Source: Aquifex aeolicus
GTDB taxonomy: Bacteria > Aquificota > Aquificia > Aquificales > Aquificaceae
Assembly (NCBI GenBank): GCA_015662815.1
Contig: DQTK01000084.1
Span: 1 to 7,730 of the forward strand
Length of the DNA: 7,730 nucleotides
Direction of reading: 5' to 3'
Position numbers and translations under genes: made by a program. Of the stretch, positions 1 to 7,330 are shown in pieces. How positions within the stretch are numbered: the first letter of the stretch is position 1; each line of letters begins with the position of its first letter. The notes under the pieces were generated by a model that ran no database searches, was not told the DNA's origin, and worked only from the letters and a program-made list of their open reading frames with translations.

Positions 1-150
1 AACAGTACATATTTGATAGTTCAACTACTTGCTAGTATCTTCAAGTTCTTACAAATCGGAAAGCTCAACTGGTACGCTCTAAGTTTAGGTGCAGGTCTTA
101 CTGTGATTGTGTTTATACTTTTAGTGATAACAATTAGAGGAGGGTTATAA
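1..150 (+). CDS. nuoL: NADH-quinone oxidoreductase subunit L, C-terminal end (partial)
   Basis: Frame 1 is open from the first base to a TAA at 148-150 and gives the last 49 residues of a protein whose start lies outside the window. The stretch reads QIGKLNWYALSLGAGL and then a hydrophobic helix (VIVFILLVI) before a short basic tail. A Trp-Tyr-Ala-Leu-Ser-turn followed by a terminal membrane helix is how NuoL/ND5 proteins commonly end. NuoL is the distal antiporter-like, proton-pumping subunit of the complex I membrane arm and carries the long lateral helix. The stop shares its last A with the ATG of nuoM (TAATG), and the nuoM ribosome site lies inside this gene, so translation is probably coupled. 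The identification depends strongly on the following nuoM and nuoN. Confidence 0.85.
   Translation, partial: NSTYLIVQLLASIFKFLQIGKLNWYALSLGAGLTVIVFILLVITIRGGL
136..144 (+). promoter_or_regulatory. Shine-Dalgarno site for nuoM, inside nuoL
   Basis: AGAGGAGGG ends 5 nt before the nuoM ATG at 150, and its GGAGG core (139-143) is 6 nt away. This is a near-perfect match to the 16S anti-SD and fixes the start. It lies wholly within the last codons of nuoL. Confidence 0.85.
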
Positions 151-1625
151 TGGAGACACTCCTTAACGTTGCAATATTTCTTCCTCTGGCAGGAGCTATA
201 CTCGTAGCACTGGTAAGAAATGAACTTTTTACAAAGATAGCTTCAATACTTATCGGTGGAGTAGTAGCGGTAATTACTCTTGTATTATTCTTAGCCTTTG
301 ATTTTAATAAACCGAATTTTCAATTCGAAACATATATACCCTGGATAAAAACGTTGGGTATCGGATACCATGTTGGTGTTGACGGTATGGCGGTATCCCT
401 AATTCTTATGACAGCATTATTATTCCTTGCTGCTTATATCTGGTCATGGAAAATAGAGGATAGACCTATTTTATACTTTTCTCTATTCCTTGCCCTTGAA
501 ACGGCGTGTATAGGGGTGTTTTCAGCACTGGATATATTCCTTTTTTACCTTTTCTGGGAAGCTATGTTGATACCTATGTACTTCATTATAGGTTTCTGGG
601 GACACGAAAGGAAAGTTTACGCTGCGAATAAATTCTTCCTTTATACCTTCTTCGGTTCTCTCTTCTTATTACTCGGTATAGCTTCTATCTTGGTTTACGG
701 ATATTTTGAAACAGGCAAAATATCCTTTGACTACTTCTTCCATCTAAATCTGGATTATCCTCTCTGGTTGGAACTTATAGCTTTTCTACTATTTGGAATA
801 GGTTTTGCGGTAAAGATTCCTATGTGGCCTTTCCATACATGGCTTCCCGACGCACACGTTGAGGCTCCCACAGCCGGTTCCGTGATACTGGCAGGTGTTC
901 TGTTGAAGATGGGGACTTATGGTTTTGTAAGATTTTCACTTCCTTTCTTCCCTGAAGCTTCCAAGTATTACATACCTTTAATATTCACCCTTAGCGTAAT
1001 AGCCGTTATATACGCTGCAATGATGGCTATAGCTCAAACCCACATAAAAAGGTTAATAGCCTATTCCTCCATCTCCCATATGGGACTTGTTACGTTGGGA
1101 ACCTTTGCTATGAATCACGATGCACTAAACGGTGCGATATACCTCATGATTGCTCACGGACTTTCATCTGCAGCCCTTTTCCTCGGAGCGGGATTCATCT
1201 ATGACAGAATTCACTCTTATCACATGGATGACCTTGGAGGACTAGCGAAATATATTCCATACTTTACGTTTGCCTTCTTTACAGCGGTTCTCGTGGGAAT
1301 TGCCTTCCCGGGATTTGCAAGCTTTGTATCGGAATTCTTAATTCTTCTCGGAACCTTTAAAAACTATCCGGTGTGGGCTTTTATAGCGGGAATTGGTATG
1401 GTTCTTGGGGCAGCTTACTCACTGTACATGTTCAAGAGAGTTATGCTCGAAGAGGATGCAATTCCGGAGGAAAGGAAACAGAGGTGGCAAAAACTTAGAG
1501 ATATGGAGCTCCACCACGCTTTACCCTTTGCCTTGATAATAGTTCTCGCTCTTATAATGGGTGTATACCCTTATCCCTTTGTAAAGATAGTTGAACACAC
1601 TTCAAAACTCGTATTCGGAGGTTAA
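150..1625 (+). CDS. nuoM: NADH-quinone oxidoreductase subunit M
   Basis: A 491-residue polytopic membrane protein of the NuoM/ND4 family, one of the three antiporter-like subunits that move protons in the membrane arm of respiratory complex I. Diagnostic stretches visible are LFWEAMLIPM (Glu137), KIPMWPFHTWLPDAHVEAPT (Lys222), LLKMGTYG (Lys253), THIKRLIAYSSISHMG (about 297-312), HGLSSAALFL (335-344) and GFASFVSEF (Glu395). By position these match the E. coli NuoM charged residues E144, K234, K265 and E407 needed for proton transfer, so the subunit appears intact. Length is slightly below the E. coli protein (about 509). The ATG at 150 overlaps the nuoL stop and has a strong SD. nuoN follows after 3 nt. 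Aquificales often carry several nuo copies, so this may be one of multiple paralogues. Confidence 0.97.
   Translation: METLLNVAIFLPLAGAILVALVRNELFTKIASILIGGVVAVITLVLFLAFDFNKPNFQFETYIPWIKTLGIGYHVGVDGMAVSLILMTALLFLAAYIWSWKIEDRPILYFSLFLALETACIGVFSALDIFLFYLFWEAMLIPMYFIIGFWGHERKVYAANKFFLYTFFGSLFLLLGIASILVYGYFETGKISFDYFFHLNLDYPLWLELIAFLLFGIGFAVKIPMWPFHTWLPDAHVEAPTAGSVILAGVLLKMGTYGFVRFSLPFFPEASKYYIPLIFTLSVIAVIYAAMMAIAQTHIKRLIAYSSISHMGLVTLGTFAMNHDALNGAIYLMIAHGLSSAALFLGAGFIYDRIHSYHMDDLGGLAKYIPYFTFAFFTAVLVGIAFPGFASFVSEFLILLGTFKNYPVWAFIAGIGMVLGAAYSLYMFKRVMLEEDAIPEERKQRWQKLRDMELHHALPFALIIVLALIMGVYPYPFVKIVEHTSKLVFGG
1617..1621 (+). promoter_or_regulatory. Shine-Dalgarno site that fixes the TTG start of nuoN
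   Basis: GGAGG lies in the last codons of nuoM with 7 nt to the TTG at 1629. No ATG or GTG lies nearby in frame, so this site is the main evidence that TTG is the true start. Confidence 0.8.
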
Positions 1626-1628
1626 GCC

Positions 1629-3023
1629 TTGAATTGGATTGCTATTCTTCCCGAAGCTGTACTTGCTTTGGGTATACTCACCATTTTCATACTTGAGCTT
1701 TTCTTGGAAAAAAAGCATTATAAATTCCTAAATATCTTGGCTTTTGTATTTGTGATTTTAGCCGGCTATTCAACACTTTTCGTAGAGTATCCCTCAAAAT
1801 TATTCTTTGAAGGTTTTTCGGTAGATGCCCTCAATCTTATCGGAAAACTCTTTATCCTTGCTATTACCGGTTTAGTTATCCTTGCATCTTACGACTACTT
1901 TACGAAGAAGGATTCAAAATTCGGAGAATTACCTTACCTTTACCTTATAGCTTCGCTCGGTTTGATGGTAATGCTCTCATCGGAAAATCTGGCAATAATT
2001 TTTACGGGGCTTGAACTTGCCTCCATTACCATGTATATCCTCGTAGGATTATTCCGGAAGGATTACCCATCAAAGGAAGGAGCTTTTAAGTACCTGGTTA
2101 TAGGAACAACGGGAACATCAATGTATGCTCTTGGTTCGGCGTTGGTCTACGCTTCTACGGGGACATTGGTACTAAGTTCCATAAAAGAGGAAAATAGTTT
2201 ATTTGCCCTCGGAGTACTTCTTATAATTTCTGCACTGGCATTAAAGGTTTCTGCGGTTCCTTTCCATTTTTGGACTCCTGATGCTTATGAGGGAGCCCCA
2301 ACACCTACAACCGCATTTCTATCAACAGTTCCCAAAATTGCTATGTACTTCCTCTTAGTAAAACTTACGATTGGATTAATCTCCTCGTTCCCAGACTGGA
2401 AGTATCTGGTAATGACGATAGCGATATTTTCAATGTTTTACGGAAATATAGTAGCCTATGCTCAACGTTCGGTAAAAAGACTACTCGCTTACTCTTCTAT
2501 AGCCCATGCTGGTTATTTCCTTACAGCGTTAACATCTGTGGATAAACATCTATTTTCGGCATTACTTTTCTACGTATTTGTATATTCTCTTGCTACATTG
2601 GGGGCATTTACAATTCTTTCCATTCTAGAGAAAAGAGACGGATGGACACACCACTTTTTAGAATTCAAAGGGCTTGCTAAAGGAAGTCCCATTCTTGCAT
2701 CAATGTTAACCCTTTTCCTTTTTGCACTTATAGGTATTCCTCCTGCAGCCCTTTTACTGGGTAAATTAGGTATATTCTTTGGTCTTGTAAAATCCGAAAT
2801 GCTGGTATTGGGTATTCTTTTCGCTATAGCCAGTTTAATCTCTGCAGGCTATTACCTGAAAGTGATAGTTTATATGTTCCTTTATACAGGTGAATCAAAA
2901 TTCGGAAAAGTTGAAGTATCCGCAGGAGAAGCTTTTGTTATTTTTGTATCCTCTGTTCTGGTAATTGTCTTCGGTCTGTATCCCGATTTGATACTTGAAT
3001 CCCTACTCCGTGCCCTTTCCTGA
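1629..3023 (+). CDS. nuoN: NADH-quinone oxidoreductase subunit N
   Basis: A 464-residue polytopic protein of the NuoN/ND2 family, the antiporter-like subunit nearest the peripheral arm of complex I. Signature stretches are FTGLELASITMYILVG (Glu129), EGAFKYLVIG (Lys154), LALKVSAVPFHFWTPDAYEG followed by APTPTTAFLSTVPK (Lys206 and Lys236), KRLLAYSSIAHAGY (283-296) and GIPPAALLLGKLGIF (Lys379). These correspond to E. coli NuoN E133, K158, K217, K247 and K395, so the proton-channel charges are all present. Translation begins at TTG (1629), three bases after the nuoM stop, with GGAGG at 1617-1621. The MNWIAILPE amino end is typical of the family. It is the last nuo gene of the cluster, as in the usual bacterial order. 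The Ala-Leu-Leu before GKL is a slightly unusual variant of the common TAGFIGK loop. Confidence 0.97.
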   Translation: MNWIAILPEAVLALGILTIFILELFLEKKHYKFLNILAFVFVILAGYSTLFVEYPSKLFFEGFSVDALNLIGKLFILAITGLVILASYDYFTKKDSKFGELPYLYLIASLGLMVMLSSENLAIIFTGLELASITMYILVGLFRKDYPSKEGAFKYLVIGTTGTSMYALGSALVYASTGTLVLSSIKEENSLFALGVLLIISALALKVSAVPFHFWTPDAYEGAPTPTTAFLSTVPKIAMYFLLVKLTIGLISSFPDWKYLVMTIAIFSMFYGNIVAYAQRSVKRLLAYSSIAHAGYFLTALTSVDKHLFSALLFYVFVYSLATLGAFTILSILEKRDGWTHHFLEFKGLAKGSPILASMLTLFLFALIGIPPAALLLGKLGIFFGLVKSEMLVLGILFAIASLISAGYYLKVIVYMFLYTGESKFGKVEVSAGEAFVIFVSSVLVIVFGLYPDLILESLLRALS

Positions 3024-3048
3024 TTTAATTTCTTAATTTTCTATTACT

Positions 3049-3681
3049 ATGAATACCGTAATTATCCTTGCGGCAGGAGAAGGCAGGAGAGTAGGTTTCA
3101 GAAAACAGTTTGCAGAAGTTTGCGGAAAGCCTTTGTTTATGTACTCCTTAGAAAAGGTTTTGGATGTATTTGAGGAAGTTATATTAGTTCTTCCCGAGGA
3201 ATTTATAGATAAGATAAGGGTTCATCCGAAAGTAAAAAAGGTTCCCGGTGGAAAAGAAAGACAGGATTCCGTATTTAATGCTTTACTAAAAGCCGAAGGA
3301 GAAATAGTAGTAATTCATGATGCAGCAAGACCATTGACATCGAGGAAAATATTCTTGGAAGTTATGGACTTAGATAATTACGATGGGAAAATAGTAGCTT
3401 GTCCTGCAAGGGATACACTGAAGGAAGTGGTTGAAGGAAGGGTAGTAAAAACTCTAAATCGCTCCGTTATATGGCATGCCCAAACACCTCAAGCCTTTAA
3501 GAGAAAAATACTGCTGGAATGCCACATGAGAGCAAGAGCAGAGGGTTTTGTAGCTACAGATGATGCGGGTCTTCTAGAAAAATACGGTTACAAAGTAGGT
3601 GTTATTGAAGGAGGTTATTGGAATGTAAAAATTACTTATCCCGAAGACCTTGAATTTATCAGAAAGATATTGTGCAGATAA
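3049..3681 (+). CDS. ispD: 2-C-methyl-D-erythritol 4-phosphate cytidylyltransferase
   Basis: A 210-residue cytosolic enzyme that joins CTP and 2-C-methyl-D-erythritol 4-phosphate to make CDP-methylerythritol, the third step of the non-mevalonate isoprenoid pathway. Visible family motifs are the nucleotide-binding loop LAAGEGRRVG (7-16), RKQF (18-21), GGKERQDSV (67-75), HDAARP (90-95, with the metal-binding Asp91), AQTPQAF (144-150), ATDDAG (169-174) and NVKITYPEDL (192-201, with Lys194). Lys19, Asp91, Arg152 and Lys194 plausibly match E. coli K27, D106, R157 and K213. It is a little shorter than most homologues (about 225-236). The ATG lies 25 nt after nuoN. It must be close to the real start because the LAAG loop begins at residue 7, yet the preceding bases are pyrimidine/A-rich without an SD. 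It is probably co-transcribed with nuo. It ends 11 nt from a convergent gene. Confidence 0.95.
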   Translation: MNTVIILAAGEGRRVGFRKQFAEVCGKPLFMYSLEKVLDVFEEVILVLPEEFIDKIRVHPKVKKVPGGKERQDSVFNALLKAEGEIVVIHDAARPLTSRKIFLEVMDLDNYDGKIVACPARDTLKEVVEGRVVKTLNRSVIWHAQTPQAFKRKILLECHMRARAEGFVATDDAGLLEKYGYKVGVIEGGYWNVKITYPEDLEFIRKILCR

Positions 3682-3692
3682 AAAGGGAAAAT

Positions 3693-4271
3693 TTAACCCG
3701 TCTCTTCTGCTCTTTCGAACTGTGGACAAGCATCCTCCGGCGGAAGTTCCTTCGGGAACTCTTCCTTATACTCATTGTGATATCCGCAAACATAACACTG
3801 AATTTCAACAAGATATCCTTCATGCATATGACCTATATCCCAACCGCAAAGCGGACATTCGCCTTCCTGAGCTTTCAAAACCTCAGTTAAGTAATTTCCA
3901 TCCCGGATATACTTAAGAACTCTTTTTACTTTTTTGATAGCCTGTTTAACTTCCCTAGAGTTCCACTCTGCACCACAATCAAGACATCTGAACTCAGCGT
4001 ATATTCCTTCCCTCAAAAGCTTTATAACATCGGTAGATCCACATCTATCGTCTAGACATATAGCACCTATTTCCTTTTTAGAAAGCTTATCCAGAATTTT
4101 ATACACTGTTTCTTTATCTAATTTCATAGGGACATCGTAAGCTCTGTATCCGCAACATTCACAAACTGCCTCAACTCTGGGATATGGTTCAAAGTATTCA
4201 CATACCCTAAGGGCTATCCTGTTACAGGCGGGACAAAGTTCCCTATGTTGAAGACAAAAACCCCTGTTCAT
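3693..4271 (-). CDS. Unrecognised protein with three zinc ribbons, coupled to mobB
   Basis: A 192-residue soluble protein that I cannot assign to a named family. It has three regularly spaced cysteine clusters, each two Cys pairs about 20 residues apart. Ribbon 1 is C13-P-A-C16 with C37 and C39/C40 (CECCGY). Ribbon 2 is C72-x4-C77 with C96-L-D-C99-G. Ribbon 3 is C139-P-L-C142-G with C159-Y-V-C162-G. Lys-rich, probably helical linkers (49-70 and 104-135) join them. Further cysteines occur at 6, 24 and 182. The layout implies three zinc-binding modules that could bind nucleic acid or protein, but no catalytic motif is visible. Its ATG overlaps the mobB TGA by four bases (ATGA), so both are made from one message by coupled translation. 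A link to molybdenum cofactor work is inference from this neighbour only. Confidence 0.85.
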   Translation of the reverse strand: MNRGFCLQHRELCPACNRIALRVCEYFEPYPRVEAVCECCGYRAYDVPMKLDKETVYKILDKLSKKEIGAICLDDRCGSTDVIKLLREGIYAEFRCLDCGAEWNSREVKQAIKKVKRVLKYIRDGNYLTEVLKAQEGECPLCGWDIGHMHEGYLVEIQCYVCGYHNEYKEEFPKELPPEDACPQFERAEETG

Positions 4272-4696
4272 ATTAAATCCTCCAAGTTTTCTATTACTTT
4301 AATAATATCCTCGATTTTAGTATTACTATCAACTCGCAGGAGAATATTCTCCCCTTTAACTTCCCCCACCGCTATTTTGGGTATCCTTTTTTCATCTTTG
4401 AAACCTTCCAGTATAACTACATCGCAATCGCTGAAGAATTTCCCTATGATATCTAAAATCCCTTTATTTTCTTTTTCCCAGTAGGTAAGTCTATTTGGTG
4501 AGAGAAGAGCTAATTTTTTGAGATATTTGGAAATTCTGTATGTATCCGAACCTTCCTTGTCTGTGATACCGTGTCCTTTAGGGTCATGCTTTATATACCC
4601 GACCCTGTAGCCCCTTCTTAAGAGCTGAGGTATTAAATTCTCTATCAAAGTAGTTTTTCCTGAGTTGTGATATCCGATTACAGCAAAAACTTTCAT
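4268..4696 (-). CDS. mobB: Molybdopterin-guanine dinucleotide biosynthesis protein B (MobB-like GTPase)
   Basis: A 142-residue P-loop protein. The Walker A motif GYHNSGKT spans residues 8-15. A KHDPKGHG stretch (36-43) followed by GSDTYR (49-54) matches the conserved KHD...DS-x-R region of MobB. DVVILEGFKDEKRIPKI (92-108) contains the Walker-B-like strand and the EGFK signature. MobB binds GTP and assists the conversion of molybdopterin into the guanine dinucleotide cofactor used by enzymes such as formate dehydrogenase and nitrate reductase; in thermophiles the metal may be tungsten. It is shorter than E. coli MobB (about 175), mainly at the carboxyl end. AAGGAG lies 8 nt upstream of the ATG. 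The gene starts back-to-back with the rhomboid gene and overlaps the zinc-ribbon gene downstream. No mobA or other moa/moe gene is in view. Confidence 0.9.
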   Translation of the reverse strand: MKVFAVIGYHNSGKTTLIENLIPQLLRRGYRVGYIKHDPKGHGITDKEGSDTYRISKYLKKLALLSPNRLTYWEKENKGILDIIGKFFSDCDVVILEGFKDEKRIPKIAVGEVKGENILLRVDSNTKIEDIIKVIENLEDLI

Positions 4697-4701
4697 AAGG
4701 T

Positions 4702-4710
4702 TTCTCCTTT
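4702..4710 (-). promoter_or_regulatory. Shine-Dalgarno site for mobB
   Basis: Read on the minus strand, AAAGGAGAA precedes the mobB ATG (4696-4694) with a short spacer. It lies in the 30-nt gap to the divergent rhomboid gene, so the mobB promoter must sit inside the rhomboid coding sequence. Confidence 0.75.
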
Positions 4711-4726
4711 AAAATACTTAAGTACT

Positions 4727-5416
4727 ATGATACCTATTAAAGATATAAATCCGTCTAGAAGTTTCCCGATAATTAACATAACAATAATATTTCTTTGTTC
4801 AGTTATATGGCTTTATGAGTGGAGTTTAATGGGAAATATCATTTATACCATCCATGGTACGATAACAGAGTTTGAAATCTTTCTAAGACAGTGGGGTCTT
4901 ATTCCTGCTGAGCTTATGGAAAAACCCTATACCCTCTTTACCCACATGTTTTTACACGGTGGTTGGGGACACATCATAGGTAATATGTGGTTTTTATGGG
5001 TTTTTGGTGATAACGTTGAAGATAAACTCGGTAAGTTAAGATATATTGTCTTTTACGTGCTCTGTGGATTGGGAGCGGCACTTACACAAACCTTTATAAG
5101 TATTTCTTTCGGCGGAGCAGATACTCTTATGGTTGGAGCGAGCGGAGCAATAAGTGGCGTTTTGGGAGCTTACATGAAAATGTTTCCCAATGCAAGAATA
5201 CTTGCACTTGTTCCCATATTCATCTTTTTTACTTTAATGGAATTACCTGCACTTATATTCATAGGAATATGGTTCTTCATTCAAATAGTTAACGGAATAG
5301 TAACTCTACCCTTTATAGGATACGGAGGAGTAGCCTGGTACGCACACATAGGAGGGTTCCTTACGGGGTATCTGTTAATAGATTTCTTCTATAAACGGAA
5401 GACATACTATTATTGA
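4727..5416 (+). CDS. Rhomboid family intramembrane serine protease
   Basis: A 229-residue multi-span membrane protein with a complete rhomboid catalytic core. It cleaves transmembrane segments of other proteins inside the bilayer; the substrate is unknown here. FTHMFLHGGWGHIIGN (71-86) carries the HGxxH-x3-N feature (His77, His82, Asn86). MVGASGAISGVLGAY (135-149) carries the nucleophile Ser139 in GASG. AHIGGFLTGY (206-215) carries the partner His207. A first membrane helix lies near 14-30. About six helices are expected, as in GlpG-type cores. I chose the ATG at 4727 because the IPIKDINPS amino end is common in bacterial homologues. A longer in-frame start at 4667 would overlap mobB. No SD precedes the chosen start. 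It is divergent from mobB and ends 5 nt before the convergent argS stop. Confidence 0.93.
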   Translation: MIPIKDINPSRSFPIINITIIFLCSVIWLYEWSLMGNIIYTIHGTITEFEIFLRQWGLIPAELMEKPYTLFTHMFLHGGWGHIIGNMWFLWVFGDNVEDKLGKLRYIVFYVLCGLGAALTQTFISISFGGADTLMVGASGAISGVLGAYMKMFPNARILALVPIFIFFTLMELPALIFIGIWFFIQIVNGIVTLPFIGYGGVAWYAHIGGFLTGYLLIDFFYKRKTYYY

Positions 5417-5421
5417 GGAAG

Positions 5422-7176
5422 CTACATTCTTTGCGGAGCTTTGACTCCCATTAAATCCAGTCCTAACCTTATCGTTTCTTGTATTCCCTTAATCAAGGCC
5501 AGACGAGAAAACATTATTTTTTCTTCCATGCCTAAAATTCTATGGTGATTGTAATAGTGATGGAACGCTCCCGCAAGGTCTATAAGATAGTATGTAAGGA
5601 GATGTGGATCTCTTTTGAGGGTAATATCAATAAGTTCATCCTTGAAAAACAGAACCTTTTTCATAAGCTTTTCTTCTACCTCTTCTGAGAGGAAATCCAC
5701 GTATTCTACAAGCTCTTCCACTTTTAACTCATTTCCGTACCTATCTTTAAATTCTCTGAATATTCCCGATATTCTGGCATGGGCGTATTGAACGTAGTAA
5801 ACCGGATTTTCCGAACTTTTTTCTTTCGCTTTATCTAAATCGAAATCCAAAGGCGTGTCACTCCTTTTAGTGAGAAAAATAAATCTAACGGCGTCTTGTC
5901 CCACTTCTTCGAGTAGCTCTTTCAAAGCAACGAAAGTTCCAGCTCTCTTGGACATTTTCACTTCTTTACCACCTCTGAAGAGCTTAACCATTTGTATGAG
6001 AAGTATCTCCAACCAATCGGAGGGTATATCTAACATGCTAAGAGAAGCTTTAACACGGGGTATATACCCGTGATGGTCTGCTCCCCACACATCAATTACT
6101 TTTTTAAAGCCCCTTTTGAACTTGTTGTAATGGTAAGCTATATCCGAAGCGAAATAGGTGTACGTTCCATCTGAGCGTTTTACCACCCTGTCTTTATCAT
6201 CTCCGAACTCGGAGGTTTTAAGCCATAGTGCTCCTCCCTTTTCGTAGATATACCCCTTTCCCTTAAGAAGGTCTATAAGTTCTTCTACGAGCTCATCATC
6301 GTAGAGGCTCCTCTCACTAAACCACACATCAAATTCTATATTTATAAGGGATAAATCCTTCTTTATCTCCTCTATCATCAAATCAAGCCCGTAGTTTGAA
6401 ACAAGCTCGATAATGTCTTTAGGTTTATACTTTTCAGTGTAATAAAGAGGTATATCCCTCTCCTTTTTCAAAATCTCTCGTCTTATCTCCTCAAGATTTG
6501 CTGTTTTGGGAAAACAAAGTTTGTTCCCTATTATGTCCTTTAATCTTTCGGCAAGCTCTTTTACATATTCTCCTCTGTATCCGTCCTGCTGAAAGGTTTT
6601 CCCTAAGTTTTCAAAGAATTCAATATCTTTTTCTTTACAACCCTCAAGATATCTGTAAAGAATGGAAACACCCAGCAGGTATACCTGTCTTCCCGCATCG
6701 TTTATGTAATACTCTTTCACCACATCGTAATTAAAGAACTCAAATAATCTGGCAAGGGTATCCCCAACGACCGCTCCTCTTCCGTGTCCTAAATGAAGAG
6801 GACCCGTAGGATTTGCACTAACGTATTCTATCTGAACCTTTAAACCGTCCCCCAGGTTCTCCCTAAAGTAGTCGTCTTTCTCTAAAAGGAGCTTTTTAAA
6901 TTCTTTTTTTATAAAATCCTCCGAAAACCTAAAGTTTATAAAACCCTTAACAGCCTCAACAGTCTTAAAAGCTTTATCTTCAGATAATCTTTGGGCGATT
7001 TCCTCCGCAATCTTTACAGGAGATTTCCTCAAGCCTTTTGCCAATAGAAATGCTACATTGGTAGCAATATCTCCGTGCGATTCATCTTTCGGTTTCTCAA
7101 CCTTAAAAGTCCTATTCTCTACTCCGTACAATTCTTCAAGAACATTTTCGACTCTTTCTTTAACGAATTCTTTCAT
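5422..7176 (-). CDS. argS: Arginyl-tRNA synthetase
   Basis: A 584-residue class I aminoacyl-tRNA synthetase that charges tRNA-Arg with arginine. The amino-terminal Add-1 domain (about 1-105) contacts the tRNA elbow. The catalytic Rossmann fold begins at ANPTGPLHLGHGRGA (121-135), with the HIGH-class motif HLGH at 128-131. WGADHHGYIPR (364-374) and KMSKRAG (407-413) follow. The latter is a full KMSKS-type loop, which many ArgRS proteins lack. The carboxyl part has the DALR-type anticodon-binding domain, from VQYAHARI (462-469) to the typical terminal sequence MGVKAPQRM. Length is normal. The ATG at 7176 fits homologues, although the upstream bases are A/T-rich without an SD. It is convergent with the rhomboid gene. 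Two micro-ORFs on the same strand lie just upstream. Confidence 0.97.
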   Translation of the reverse strand: MKEFVKERVENVLEELYGVENRTFKVEKPKDESHGDIATNVAFLLAKGLRKSPVKIAEEIAQRLSEDKAFKTVEAVKGFINFRFSEDFIKKEFKKLLLEKDDYFRENLGDGLKVQIEYVSANPTGPLHLGHGRGAVVGDTLARLFEFFNYDVVKEYYINDAGRQVYLLGVSILYRYLEGCKEKDIEFFENLGKTFQQDGYRGEYVKELAERLKDIIGNKLCFPKTANLEEIRREILKKERDIPLYYTEKYKPKDIIELVSNYGLDLMIEEIKKDLSLINIEFDVWFSERSLYDDELVEELIDLLKGKGYIYEKGGALWLKTSEFGDDKDRVVKRSDGTYTYFASDIAYHYNKFKRGFKKVIDVWGADHHGYIPRVKASLSMLDIPSDWLEILLIQMVKLFRGGKEVKMSKRAGTFVALKELLEEVGQDAVRFIFLTKRSDTPLDFDLDKAKEKSSENPVYYVQYAHARISGIFREFKDRYGNELKVEELVEYVDFLSEEVEEKLMKKVLFFKDELIDITLKRDPHLLTYYLIDLAGAFHHYYNHHRILGMEEKIMFSRLALIKGIQETIRLGLDLMGVKAPQRM

Positions 7177-7202
7177 AGAAATTTTATTTTATCCGTCTAA
7201 TG

Positions 7203-7234
7203 TATATAAACTAGAGGGTAGGCATTTATCTCAA
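7203..7234 (-). promoter_or_regulatory. Possible argS promoter
   Basis: On the minus strand TTGAGA (7234-7229) is followed by an overlapping AT run, TTTATATACA (7210-7201). The -10 could be TTTATA with an 18-nt spacer or TATATA with 20. Transcription would start close to 7197, leaving a leader of about 20 nt. The match is only moderate, and AT-rich DNA gives such hits by chance. Confidence 0.3.
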
Positions 7235-7311
7235 AAGATGATATTTATATAAAACCCCCAGTAAATGGATATAAGAGCTAAGTAAAAACCTGAAGCTTTT
7301 GTACCCTTCAT
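7231..7311 (-). CDS. Possible 26-residue single-span membrane peptide
   Basis: An ATG at 7311-7309 opens 26 codons ending in TGA at 7233-7231. The peptide begins MKGTKASG, a short basic head, and continues as one unbroken hydrophobic stretch, FYLALISIYWGFYINIIF. This is the shape of a small inner-membrane protein with the positive end inside. Only a weak GGGA lies upstream. It starts 19 nt after the stop of the 34-codon frame on the same strand and ends 54 nt before argS. No family is recognised. It could be a chance frame in AT-rich DNA. Confidence 0.3.
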   Translation of the reverse strand: MKGTKASGFYLALISIYWGFYINIIF

Positions 7312-7330
7312 ATTAATTCTTTCCCATCTC

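Noticed and set aside
3685..3699. GGG...CCC inverted repeat between ispD and the convergent zinc-ribbon gene as a terminator
   Set aside because: Only a 3-bp stem with no following T run on either strand. The 11-nt gap holds no credible terminator.
3650..4140. Plus-strand frames (3650-3916, 3672-3890, 3934-4140) opposite the zinc-ribbon gene
   Set aside because: Shadows of the minus-strand gene, whose conserved Cys pairs and mobB overlap show it is the coding frame.
4245..4484. 79-codon plus-strand frame opposite mobB
   Set aside because: Ser/Ile-rich low-complexity translation with no motif, antisense to a clear P-loop gene.
4667..4726. Upstream in-frame ATG that would add 20 residues to the rhomboid protein
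   Set aside because: It lies inside mobB. The added residues are polar and unlike the family, while the start at 4727 gives the typical IPIKDINP amino end.
5855..7252. Plus-strand frames (5855-6073, 6498-6734, 7058-7252) opposite argS
   Set aside because: Shadows of argS, which carries all expected motifs on the minus strand.
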